Of a stretch of 64,000 nucleotides of DNA, positions 16,773 to 24,568 are shown piece after piece. The DNA comes from Pseudomonadota bacterium (lineage in GTDB: Bacteria; Desulfobacterota; Desulfarculia; Desulfarculales; Desulfarculaceae): positions 434,001-498,000 of the forward strand of contig JAHIND010000008.1 of NCBI GenBank assembly GCA_018896025.1. Direction: 5' to 3'. Both the position numbers and the translations under genes were made by a program. The notes under the pieces are model-generated. The model worked only from the letters and a program-made list of their open reading frames with translations. It was not told where the DNA came from and did no database searches. Position 1 is the stretch's first letter. Each line of letters opens with the position of its first letter.

Positions 16773-17788
16773 CGCAACCCTGCCTCCCCCCGGTTTGTTG
16801 CAAATCCTAATTTAATCTGGGTGCGGATGAACCATATTCATGTCGGATACTTTTTTACACCACCCAGTGGGAAAACCCAAATCATCTGATTGGTGCCGGG
16901 CTAAAATTTAGGTGCGCCGACCCCGAGGCTGCATCGCTTGGCCCCGAAACCCCGCCGGCCGCTCACCAAGAGGCGCGAGCCTTATAAGGCCCTCAACCTA
17001 CTCCGCCGCCTTACTTGCCACGATGCAACAACGTATCGCATGGTCTCATAACACGATTAAATTGACAAGATATCTCTCAGTTAATACTAAATTAAATAAT
17101 ATGTACGAATAGCTTGACTAAACGTTGAGCGCGAATATACAGTATACGCCGAGAAAGCGAATTGGCAGCCCTGTAGAGTCGGCTCGGCCGGTGGGGCGCT
17201 TCAAATTGGAAGAGCCATCTTTTGGGGCCGGGGGCCGAGAGCCCGGCTCAGAGCCGGACCGGGGCCATGGCGCGCCCCAAAACAACAGGGTTGCTTTCCT
17301 GGGGTGAAAACAGGACGGGTTTTATGCCAAAATGGCTTGGACCACATTCAACAGCCCGCATCCTTACATCATTTGCATCAGCACAAAACCACCCATCGCT
17401 CCTCGTGGGGCCGTGGCTCGAACCCAGCCAACCATCATCAAGGCATTGAACGGCCGATGCAGAACCGGCCGCTAATGTATCGAATGTTTTAGGTCTGACG
17501 CGCCGTACGGCAGGCGCCCACGGCCAGGCGGATATTGAATCTGTTTCGGTGAATATCTGCGCCTCATCCAGCACGACACCTTGAACCGCAGACAGCTTGA
17601 TCAATCAGCTTCCTATTGGACGATCCCGCTGGGGCGCGGCGCCGGCATCGGCGCAAGGCTCCGGTTGAGCAAGGGCGGCGGGCCCGTGGCTGCCGCCCAG
17701 CCAAGGAGACCCGGCCACGGCTCGCTTCCGGCAGGTTCCCTGCCCAGGCAAGCGGTCTGGCCCAACAGTCAAAAGGGAGGGAAGTATC
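16773..17788. other. 1-kb intergenic region without a convincing gene
   Basis: Only short frames occur (16912-17112, 17125-17307, 17222-17449 on plus, 17248-17604 on minus); none has a good ribosome site, family motif or usual codon pattern. The left 350 nt are AT-richer than the surroundings and contain a promoter-like pair at 17062-17090. The right part leads to the Liv-type binding-protein gene, which has a GGGAGGGAAG ribosome site. It may hold a long leader, a small RNA or decayed sequence. Confidence 0.5.
17062..17090 (+). promoter_or_regulatory. Predicted promoter far upstream of the first Liv operon
   Basis: TTGACA (17062-17067), a 17-nt spacer and TACTAA (17085-17090) in an AT-rich stretch. 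It is about 700 nt before the binding-protein ATG, so it implies a long leader or an unrecognised transcript. Confidence 0.4.
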
Positions 17789-19072
17789 ATGCAATTTTTG
17801 GGGAGAGTCGGGACAGTGCTGTTGGGGCTGTCTTTGGTCCTGGCCATGTGCCTGCCGGTAGGCGCCGTGGAGCCCATCAAGATCGGGGTGCTGGGTCCCA
17901 TGTCCTTCACCCAGGGCGAGGGGCACTGGAACGGGGCCACCATGGCGGCCGACGAAATCAACGGTGCCGGTGGGGTGAAGGTGGCCGGTGTAATGCGGCC
18001 CATCAAGCTCATCAAGGTGGACACCAACGAGTTTTTGAGCATACCCGACGCCACCAACGCGGTGGAAATGGCGGTGAGCCGCTATAAAGTGGACTTTTTG
18101 GTGGGCGGCTTCCGCACCGAGGCGGTGCAGGTGATGCAGGACATCGCCATGGACGCCAAGAAGATATTCATCGGTTGCGGCGCGGCCCACCCGGAGCTGT
18201 GCACCCGGGTCACCAAGGACTACGACCGCTATAAGTATTGGTTCCGTCTGACCCCCATCAACTCCAAGTATCTGGGCAAGGTGGACTTCATCCTGCTGGG
18301 CACCGCCGCGGCCATCATGAAGAAGACCTTGGGCATCAAGAAGATCAAGGTGGCGGTGGTGGCCGAAAAGGCCGCCTGGGCCGATCCCATCGTCAACATC
18401 TCCCAGAAGCTGCTTCCGGCCAAGATGGGCATGGAAGTGGTGGGCGTGTGGCGTCCCTCTCCGGTGGCCAAGGACTGCACCGCCGAGTTGGCGGCGATCC
18501 AGCGCGCTGGGGCCCACATCGTATTCACCACCTTCTCCTCCTCGGTGGGTCTCACCTTCGCCAAGCAGATGGGCGAGCTCAAGGTGCCCGCCGCGGCGGT
18601 GGGCATCAATGTGGAGTCCCAGAAGTCCGGCTTCTGGGAGGCGACCGGCGGCAAGGGCAACTACACCGAGACCATTAACACCTACGCCAGGGTGGCCATC
18701 ACCCCCAAGACCATTCCCTTCTACGACAAGTACGTGAAGCTCTTCAACCAAGCGCCCAACTACACCGCCGGCACCTATGACGCCCTGTACATCCTCAAGG
18801 AAGCGGTGGAGAAGGCCGGCAGCGTCGAATCCGACAAGGTCCTGCCCTTCGTGGAAAAGACCGATAATGTCGGCACGGCGGGACGCGTTGTTTTTGACAA
18901 GTCCCACGATGTGACTTGGGGCCCGGGTTACGTGACCGCTCTGGGCACCCAGTGGCAGGACGGCAAAATCCAGTGCGTGTGGCCCTATCACTGGGAGAAG
19001 GTGTTCTACGAGGGCACCGTGCCCTTCAAGCTGGCCCCCTGGATCGTGGATTACTGGAAGAACAAAAAGTAA
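17789..19072 (+). CDS. Liv-type ABC transporter substrate-binding protein 1
   Basis: A 427-residue periplasmic binding protein of the branched-chain amino acid type (Peripla_BP_6). A signal peptide (MQFLGRVGTVLLGLSLVLAM...VGA) precedes VEPIKIGVLGPMSFTQGEG, and GATMAADEINGAGGV is the usual first-lobe motif. Despite the family name, members bind many carboxylates and aromatic acids. The gene heads an operon with two permeases, an acyl-CoA ligase and two ATPases; the ligase suggests the solute is an acid that is converted to a CoA ester. A strong hairpin follows the stop. Confidence 0.92.
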   Translation: MQFLGRVGTVLLGLSLVLAMCLPVGAVEPIKIGVLGPMSFTQGEGHWNGATMAADEINGAGGVKVAGVMRPIKLIKVDTNEFLSIPDATNAVEMAVSRYKVDFLVGGFRTEAVQVMQDIAMDAKKIFIGCGAAHPELCTRVTKDYDRYKYWFRLTPINSKYLGKVDFILLGTAAAIMKKTLGIKKIKVAVVAEKAAWADPIVNISQKLLPAKMGMEVVGVWRPSPVAKDCTAELAAIQRAGAHIVFTTFSSSVGLTFAKQMGELKVPAAAVGINVESQKSGFWEATGGKGNYTETINTYARVAITPKTIPFYDKYVKLFNQAPNYTAGTYDALYILKEAVEKAGSVESDKVLPFVEKTDNVGTAGRVVFDKSHDVTWGPGYVTALGTQWQDGKIQCVWPYHWEKVFYEGTVPFKLAPWIVDYWKNKK

Positions 19073-19087
19073 GCGAATGTCCCTTAA

Positions 19088-19116
19088 GTCCCTCCGGGCC
19101 TGGCGCCCGGAGGGAC
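19088..19116 (+). terminator. Strong intercistronic hairpin after the binding-protein gene
   Basis: A perfect 12-bp stem GTCCCTCCGGGC/GCCCGGAGGGAC with a 5-nt loop. There is no T-run, so it more likely stabilises the 3' end of the binding-protein message or attenuates readthrough into livH than ends transcription. Confidence 0.7.
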
Positions 19117-19205
19117 CCATGGGCGTGACCAGCCAATCCTAGGCGTGGGGCCTTGGGCCGCGCCTACCATCTGGGCTTACCGTCACTGGTCCGCGAGGTG
19201 GACGC

Positions 19206-20075
19206 ATGATACTGGACATCATCATCGACGGCCTGATCAAGGGCAGCGTATACGCCCTGCTGGCCATTGGCTTCTCCCTGGTGCTGGGCGTGGCGCGCAT
19301 CATCAACATCGCCCACACCGCCCTGTACATGACCGCGGCCTATCTCATCTACGTTGGCACCAAAATGATGGGCCTGCCCGCCCCCGTGGCCATGGTGGCC
19401 TCCATCGTGCTCACCGTGATCCTGGGCCTGTTGATCTACAACTTTTTCATCAGGCCCATCCAGGAGCACGAGGCGGCGGTGCTCATCGCCACCATCGCCG
19501 TGGCCATGATGATCCAGGAAGTCTTTCTGATGATCTTCGGCGGCCACTACTTGGGAGTGAACCCCCTGATTGACGGCTACGCCACCATCCTGGGGGTCAA
19601 GGTCACCTACCAGCACCTTTTGGCCTTGGGCCTGGCCCTGGTGGTCCTTTTGGCCACCCGGCTCTTTTTGCAGAAGACCCGCCTGGGCCTGGCCATCCGC
19701 TCCACGGCCCAGGACCGGGAGGTGGCCAACCTCATGGGCATGAACGTTACCCGGGTGGCCATGGGCACCATGGCCGTGTCCGTGGGCATGGCCGCGGTTA
19801 CCGGAGCCATCGTGGTTCCCCTGGTCACGGTGGAGCCCACCATGTGGATGCATCCCCTCATCATGATGCTGGCTATCGTGGTCCTGGGAGGCCTGGGCAG
19901 CATCGAGGGCAGCTTCGTGGGGGCCTTCATCCTGGGCTTCGCCGAGTCCATGGTGGTTTTTTTGGTGCCCATGGGATCCTTTCTCAAGGACTCGGTGGCC
20001 CTGTCCATCATGATATTGGTGCTTTTGATCAGACCCGAGGGCCTGTTCGGGGTTTCTTTCGAGGAGGAGCGTTAG
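19206..20075 (+). CDS. livH: Liv-type ABC transporter permease (LivH family)
   Basis: A 289-residue inner-membrane permease with about eight hydrophobic segments. It begins MILDIIIDGLIKGSVYALLA, the standard LivH N terminus, and carries AIRSTAQDREVANLMGMNV, the cytoplasmic loop that contacts the ATPases, and GGLGSIEGSFVGAFILGFAE near the end. It pairs with the LivM-type protein encoded 1 nt downstream. Confidence 0.93.
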   Translation: MILDIIIDGLIKGSVYALLAIGFSLVLGVARIINIAHTALYMTAAYLIYVGTKMMGLPAPVAMVASIVLTVILGLLIYNFFIRPIQEHEAAVLIATIAVAMMIQEVFLMIFGGHYLGVNPLIDGYATILGVKVTYQHLLALGLALVVLLATRLFLQKTRLGLAIRSTAQDREVANLMGMNVTRVAMGTMAVSVGMAAVTGAIVVPLVTVEPTMWMHPLIMMLAIVVLGGLGSIEGSFVGAFILGFAESMVVFLVPMGSFLKDSVALSIMILVLLIRPEGLFGVSFEEER

Positions 20076-20076
20076 C

Positions 20077-21138
20077 ATGGGCCTGCTGGGCGTGTACTTC
20101 CGTAGAACCGTGGGCATCCTGCGCACCGAGGTGCTGGTTCTCCCCAGCCGCGTGGCGGTGCTCGTATTCATCGTGGCCCTCATGGCCCTGCCGATTTTCA
20201 CCCAGGACTATTACTTCCTCCGGGTGCTGATACTCACCTCCATCTTCGCCATTTTCGCGGCGAGCTGGGACCTGCTATCGGGCTTCACCGGGCAGATGAA
20301 CTTCGGCCACGCCCTGTTCTTCGGGGTGGCCGCCTATGTCACCGCCCTGTTGAACCTCAAGCTGGGCCTGCCGCCGTATTTTTCCATCCCCCTGGGCGCG
20401 GTGGGGGGAGTGCTCACCGGCCTGGTCGTGGGCATCCCCTGCCTCAGACTCAAGGGCTCCTATCTGGCCCTGACCACCTTGGCCTTCCCCATCATCCTCA
20501 CCGGCATCGTCTTCGCCATTCCCGAAGTGACCGGCGGGGAGCTGGGCCTGGCCGGGCTGTCGCGCCTCACCGGGTCTCGGGTGATGGACTACTACCTGAC
20601 CAGCGGCCTGATGCTGATTCTGGGCTTCACCATGTGGAAGATCACCGACTCCAAGACCGGCATCATCCTGCACGCCATCCGCGAGGATGAGCTGGCGGTG
20701 CGCACCGCCGGGGTCAACACCACCCGCTACAAGCTGTTGGCCTTTTGCATGAGCGGCTTTTTCGCGGGCGTGGCCGGCGGGCTTTACGCCCACTTCATGC
20801 GCCTGGCCGGGCCTTCCGGCCTGGAGGTGGGCCTATCTTTCCAGGTGATCATCTGGGCGGTGTTCGGCGGCATGGTCACCATCTACGGCCCCATCGCCGG
20901 GGTCTTCATCCTCTACCCCCTCATGGAGATTCTGCGCGTAGTTCTGGACCAATTCCCCAGTCTGCCCGAGATACGCATGTTCATTTTCGCGGCCCTGGTG
21001 CTGCTGACCCTGCTGTTCATGCCCGAGGGGCTCATCCCCTGGGTGCGCGACAAGATAGAGACCGAATGCCCCCGCTGCAAGGTGCGCAACGTTTTCAGCA
21101 GACACAGGTGCCGCATATGCGACGCCGCTTTGGACTAG
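20077..21138 (+). CDS. livM: Liv-type ABC transporter permease (LivM family) with C-terminal zinc-ribbon-like tail
   Basis: A 353-residue LivM-type permease with about ten hydrophobic segments, the SGFTGQMNFGHALFFGVAAY motif near residue 67 and the ATPase-contact loop AIREDELAVRTAGVNTTRYK. The last 28 residues are unusual: after the final membrane segment (EGLIPWVRDKIETE) comes CPRCKVRNVFSRHRCRICD, four cysteines in CxxC-x10-CxxC spacing. LivM proteins normally end soon after the last segment, and the second LivM here (31182) has no such tail. The tail should be cytoplasmic and could bind zinc or an iron-sulfur centre; this is inference. Confidence 0.92.
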   Translation: MGLLGVYFRRTVGILRTEVLVLPSRVAVLVFIVALMALPIFTQDYYFLRVLILTSIFAIFAASWDLLSGFTGQMNFGHALFFGVAAYVTALLNLKLGLPPYFSIPLGAVGGVLTGLVVGIPCLRLKGSYLALTTLAFPIILTGIVFAIPEVTGGELGLAGLSRLTGSRVMDYYLTSGLMLILGFTMWKITDSKTGIILHAIREDELAVRTAGVNTTRYKLLAFCMSGFFAGVAGGLYAHFMRLAGPSGLEVGLSFQVIIWAVFGGMVTIYGPIAGVFILYPLMEILRVVLDQFPSLPEIRMFIFAALVLLTLLFMPEGLIPWVRDKIETECPRCKVRNVFSRHRCRICDAALD

Positions 21139-21184
21139 ACCACGGCAGGTCCTTATTCCCCAGCAACGTGTGAGGTGAAATAGC

Positions 21185-22897
21185 ATGGATGCCAAAGAAG
21201 CCTACTTGTCCAAACCCTGGTTGCAGCATTACCCCCAGGACGTGCCCCCCGAAATGGACATCCCCGTGGTTTCCATTCCGGAGATGTTCGATCAGGTGGT
21301 GGAAAAGTACGGCAATAAGACCTCGCTGATCTACTACGGCAAAAAGATCAGCTATCGGGAGCTCAAGGAGCAGGCGGACCGTTTCGCCGCGGCCCTGAGC
21401 GGCCTGGGGATACAAAAGGGCGACCGGGTGGCCTTGTTCCTGCTCAACTGCCCCCAGTACGTCATAGCCTATATGGGCGCCTTGAAAGTGGGGGCGGTGG
21501 TCACTCCGGTGAGCCCGGTCTACACCAGCCAGGAGGTGCGCCACCAGCTCAGCGACAGCGGGGCCAGGGTGGTGGTTTGCCAGGACATCCTCTACGACAA
21601 GGTGGCCGAGGCCGGGGTTGAACTGGACCAGGTGGTCATCACCGGGGTGGACGAGTACCTGCCCAAGCTTAAGAAAATCTTCGCTAAGAAAATCATGGCC
21701 AAGGCTTACGGCGGCATGCACGTGCCCGACGAGGCCATGATCCAGCGCGACGGGCTGCTGAAGTTTCAGGACATGATAAAGAAGGCGCCCGCCCAAGCGC
21801 CCCAGGTGAGCCTGGACCCCATGAACGACCTGGCCGCGCTGCCCTACACCGGCGGCACCACCGGCCTGCCCAAGGCGGCCATGCTCACCCACTACAACAT
21901 CATTGCCTGCCAGGCCCAGGCCCTGTCCTTCTGGAGCAGCAAGTTCGAGGAGGGCAACGAGACGGTCATCGCCTTCCTGCCCATGTTCCACATCTACGGG
22001 CAGGTGGTGATCATGCTCACCAGCCTGGTCAACGGCTACACCATGGTGCTGTTCACCACCCCGGACATGGACGAGATCCTGAACGCGGTGGAGCGCTACG
22101 ACGCCTCGGGCTTCTACGGGGTGCCCACCCTGTACGAGTACCTGAAGGAATACGACAAGACCGATCGGGTGGATTGGAAGCGCATCAAGGTAATCGTGTG
22201 CGGCGCGGACACTCTGCATGAGAGCACCGTGGAGGGCTGGGAGCGGCGCACCGGCAGCCACATCACCGAGGGCTATGGCATGACCGAGACTGCGGCGGTG
22301 AGCCACACCAACCCCCTGCACCGGCCCAAGCGGGGCTCCTTCGGCATTCCCATCCCCAATGTCACCGCCGCCATCCTGGAGGTGGACTCCAACGAGTTCG
22401 TGCCCGTGGGCGAGGTCGGGGAGATGGTGCTCAGCGGGCCCAACATCATGCGGGGATACTGGCAGCGGCCAGACGACAACCGGGACACCATGATCGAGAT
22501 GGAAGGCAAGACCTGGATGCGCACCGGTGACCTGGTGAGCATGGACGAGGAGGGCTACTTCCATTTCTTCGACCGCAAGCGGGACCTGATCAAGCACAAG
22601 GGCTACTCGGTGTTCGCCAAACATGTGGAGGAGGTGCTCTACAACCATCCCCAGGTCAAGGCCGCGGGAGTGGTGGGGGTGCCCGATCCCAAAGTGGGCC
22701 AGCTTATCAAGGCCTATGTGGTGTTGCAGGCCGAGGCACGGGGCAAGGTCTCCGAGGAGGATCTCATCGCCCATTGCAAGGCCGAGATGGCCCACTACAA
22801 GGTGCCCCAGATCATCGAATTCAGGGGTGAGCTGCCCAAGACCGACGTGGGCAAGGTCTCCCGCCGTGAGCTGCGCGAAGAGGCGGAGGAAAGCTAG
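21185..22897 (+). CDS. AMP-forming acyl-CoA ligase (long-chain fatty-acid-CoA ligase-like)
   Basis: A 570-residue ANL-superfamily ligase. The P-loop is LPYTGGTTGLPKAAMLTH (about 220), the second core motif is EGYGMTETAAVSH (about 360), the hinge region is WMRTGDLVSMDEEGYFHFFDRKRDLIK, and the C-terminal catalytic Lys is in LPKTDVGKVSRRELRE. It makes an acyl-AMP and then acyl-CoA. It sits inside a Liv-type uptake operon between the permease and ATPase genes, which strongly suggests that it traps the imported acid as its CoA ester. The substrate cannot be told; FadD-like enzymes cover fatty, phenylalkyl and branched acids. Confidence 0.92.
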   Translation: MDAKEAYLSKPWLQHYPQDVPPEMDIPVVSIPEMFDQVVEKYGNKTSLIYYGKKISYRELKEQADRFAAALSGLGIQKGDRVALFLLNCPQYVIAYMGALKVGAVVTPVSPVYTSQEVRHQLSDSGARVVVCQDILYDKVAEAGVELDQVVITGVDEYLPKLKKIFAKKIMAKAYGGMHVPDEAMIQRDGLLKFQDMIKKAPAQAPQVSLDPMNDLAALPYTGGTTGLPKAAMLTHYNIIACQAQALSFWSSKFEEGNETVIAFLPMFHIYGQVVIMLTSLVNGYTMVLFTTPDMDEILNAVERYDASGFYGVPTLYEYLKEYDKTDRVDWKRIKVIVCGADTLHESTVEGWERRTGSHITEGYGMTETAAVSHTNPLHRPKRGSFGIPIPNVTAAILEVDSNEFVPVGEVGEMVLSGPNIMRGYWQRPDDNRDTMIEMEGKTWMRTGDLVSMDEEGYFHFFDRKRDLIKHKGYSVFAKHVEEVLYNHPQVKAAGVVGVPDPKVGQLIKAYVVLQAEARGKVSEEDLIAHCKAEMAHYKVPQIIEFRGELPKTDVGKVSRRELREEAEES

Positions 22898-22899
22898 TC

Positions 22900-23667
22900 A
22901 TGGCCCAGCCCTTCTTGGAGATTAGCGGCCTGCACAAGGACTTCGGAGGCCTCACCGCCACCAACGAGGTCAGCTTCAGCATGGGCCGCGACGAAATAGT
23001 CGGGCTCATCGGACCCAACGGGGCGGGCAAGACCACCCTGGTGCGCCTGATCAGCGGCATCCTGCGCCCCGACCGGGGCAAAATCCGCTTCAAGGGCAAG
23101 AACATCACCGGCAAGAAGACCTGGGACATCGTGAACATGGGCATCGCCTGCACCTTCCAGAACATGCGCCCCTTCCGCCGTTTGCCCATCATTGCCAACG
23201 TGATGGTCTCCTGCCTGAGCCCCCGGGCCATGAAGCGCGGCGAGTGGGTCAAGAAGGTGGAGGCCAAGGCCATGGACGCCCTGGAGTTCGCGGGCATCTC
23301 GGACATGGCCCTGGAAAAGGCCTCCACCCTGTCCCAGGGAGACCTGAAGCGCCTGGAAGTGGCCCGGGCCGTGGCCACCGAGCCGGAGCTGCTCTTGTTG
23401 GACGAGCCCTTCGGCGGCTTGAGCCCGGCGGAAACCGACCTGATGGCCAAGTCCATCGCCCGGCTGCACAAGGGAGGCCGTTTTGGCCGGCTGCACAGCG
23501 AGGGCCCGGCCATGATCATCATCGAGCACAAGCTGGCCCAGCTTATGAAGATCGTGGACCGCATCATAGTTTTGGACTTCGGAACCATCATCGCCGACGG
23601 CACGCCGGAGAAAATCGTGGCCAATCCCGAGGTGATCGAGGCCTATCTGGGAGAGGGAGGGGTCTAA
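22900..23667 (+). CDS. livG: Liv-type ABC transporter ATP-binding protein (LivG family)
   Basis: A 255-residue ATPase. Walker A is GPNGAGKTTL, Walker B is LLLLDEPFGGLSP, and the signature is the slightly altered LSQGDLKRLEVARA. A short extra stretch (LHKGGRFGRLHSEGPAMIII) lies between Walker B and the switch His. It begins 2 nt after the ligase stop and forms the nucleotide-binding pair with the next gene. Confidence 0.93.
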   Translation: MAQPFLEISGLHKDFGGLTATNEVSFSMGRDEIVGLIGPNGAGKTTLVRLISGILRPDRGKIRFKGKNITGKKTWDIVNMGIACTFQNMRPFRRLPIIANVMVSCLSPRAMKRGEWVKKVEAKAMDALEFAGISDMALEKASTLSQGDLKRLEVARAVATEPELLLLDEPFGGLSPAETDLMAKSIARLHKGGRFGRLHSEGPAMIIIEHKLAQLMKIVDRIIVLDFGTIIADGTPEKIVANPEVIEAYLGEGGV

Positions 23668-24417
23668 GTGCTTCTTGAGGTTGCCAACCTGACGGTCTCT
23701 TACGACAAGGCCATGCTTATCAACGACCTGAGCATGTCGGTGGACGAAGGCGAGCTGGTAAGCCTGGTGGGCCCCAACGGCGCGGGCAAGACCACCCTGC
23801 TCAGGGCGGTCACCGGCCTGGTGGCCTGGGAAAAGATGACCCTCAGGGGCACCGCCGGAGGCGATGTGACCCTCAAGGGGCGCATCAGCTTCGACGGCAA
23901 GGCCATAGAAAAGACCCCGGCCCACGAGATCGTGCGCATGGGGCTGGTGCACTGCCCGGAACGGCGGCGGCCCTTCCGGGAGATGAGCGTCATCGAAAAC
24001 CTTATGGCCGGGGCCTACCTGCACCCGGACAAAACCCAGACCCAGGTCGACCTGGAGATGGTCTACAAGCTTTTCCCGGTTCTGGAAAAGCGCACCCGGC
24101 AGGTGTCGGGCACCCTGTCCGGTGGTGAGCAGCAGATGCTGGCCGTGGGACGGGCCCTGATGTCGCGGCCCAAGCTGCTTTGCATCGACGAGCCATCCAC
24201 CGGATTGGCCCCTCTGATGCGCAAGGAGGTTTTCAACAAGATTGAGCAGATTCGCGACATGGGCATAACCATCCTCTTGGTGGAGCAGGAAGTGGGCACG
24301 GTGTTCAAGATGGCCACCCGCAACTACGTGCTTTCCTCGGGCAAGATCATCGCCCAGGGCAAGGGCGAGGATCTGCTGGAGGACGAGGTTATTCGCAAGA
24401 CCTACCTGGGGCTGTAG
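23668..24417 (+). CDS. livF: Liv-type ABC transporter ATP-binding protein (LivF family)
   Basis: A 249-residue ATPase with Walker A GPNGAGKTTLL, signature LSGGEQQMLAVGRALM and Walker B LLCIDEPSTGLAP. The start is a GTG directly abutting the livG stop, with GGAGGGG ahead of it inside livG. There is an insertion relative to common LivF after Walker A (VAWEKMTLRGTAGGDVTLKG). It is the last gene of this operon. Confidence 0.93.
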   Translation: MLLEVANLTVSYDKAMLINDLSMSVDEGELVSLVGPNGAGKTTLLRAVTGLVAWEKMTLRGTAGGDVTLKGRISFDGKAIEKTPAHEIVRMGLVHCPERRRPFREMSVIENLMAGAYLHPDKTQTQVDLEMVYKLFPVLEKRTRQVSGTLSGGEQQMLAVGRALMSRPKLLCIDEPSTGLAPLMRKEVFNKIEQIRDMGITILLVEQEVGTVFKMATRNYVLSSGKIIAQGKGEDLLEDEVIRKTYLGL

Positions 24418-24469
24418 GGGCGCCGTCGGCGCGGGCCCCGGTGCCTATATCACGAGAGACAAAGACTGA

Positions 24470-24498
24470 TTGCGCTGTGCGCTCTATACCTGTAGCAT
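24470..24498 (+). promoter_or_regulatory. Predicted promoter of the DmdC-like dehydrogenase
   Basis: TTGCGC (24470-24475), 17 nt, TAGCAT (24493-24498). It is a moderate match, given weight by the palindrome just downstream. Confidence 0.35.
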
Positions 24499-24501
24499 GG
24501 C

Positions 24502-24518
24502 ATAACGTATAGCGTAGA
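24502..24518. promoter_or_regulatory. 17-bp palindromic operator, weak copy
   Basis: ATAACGTATAGCGTAGA matches GTAACGCAWTGCGTTAC at 11 of 17 positions. Its left half (ATAACGTAT) equals that of the fadB-like copy. It lies at the predicted transcription start of the following dehydrogenase gene. Confidence 0.35.
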
Positions 24519-24568
24519 TAAACGATAAATGTAAAACGGCGGCCCGGCAGCGGGCCGGGGAGACAAAC

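Noticed and set aside
17400-17430. tRNA-like T-arm (GGTTCGAGCC on the minus strand)
   Set aside because: The stem does not extend to five pairs, and no acceptor or anticodon arms could be placed around it.
17248-17604. 118-residue minus-strand ORF and other short frames in the 1-kb gap
   Set aside because: No ribosome site, no motif and no codon bias matching neighbouring genes.
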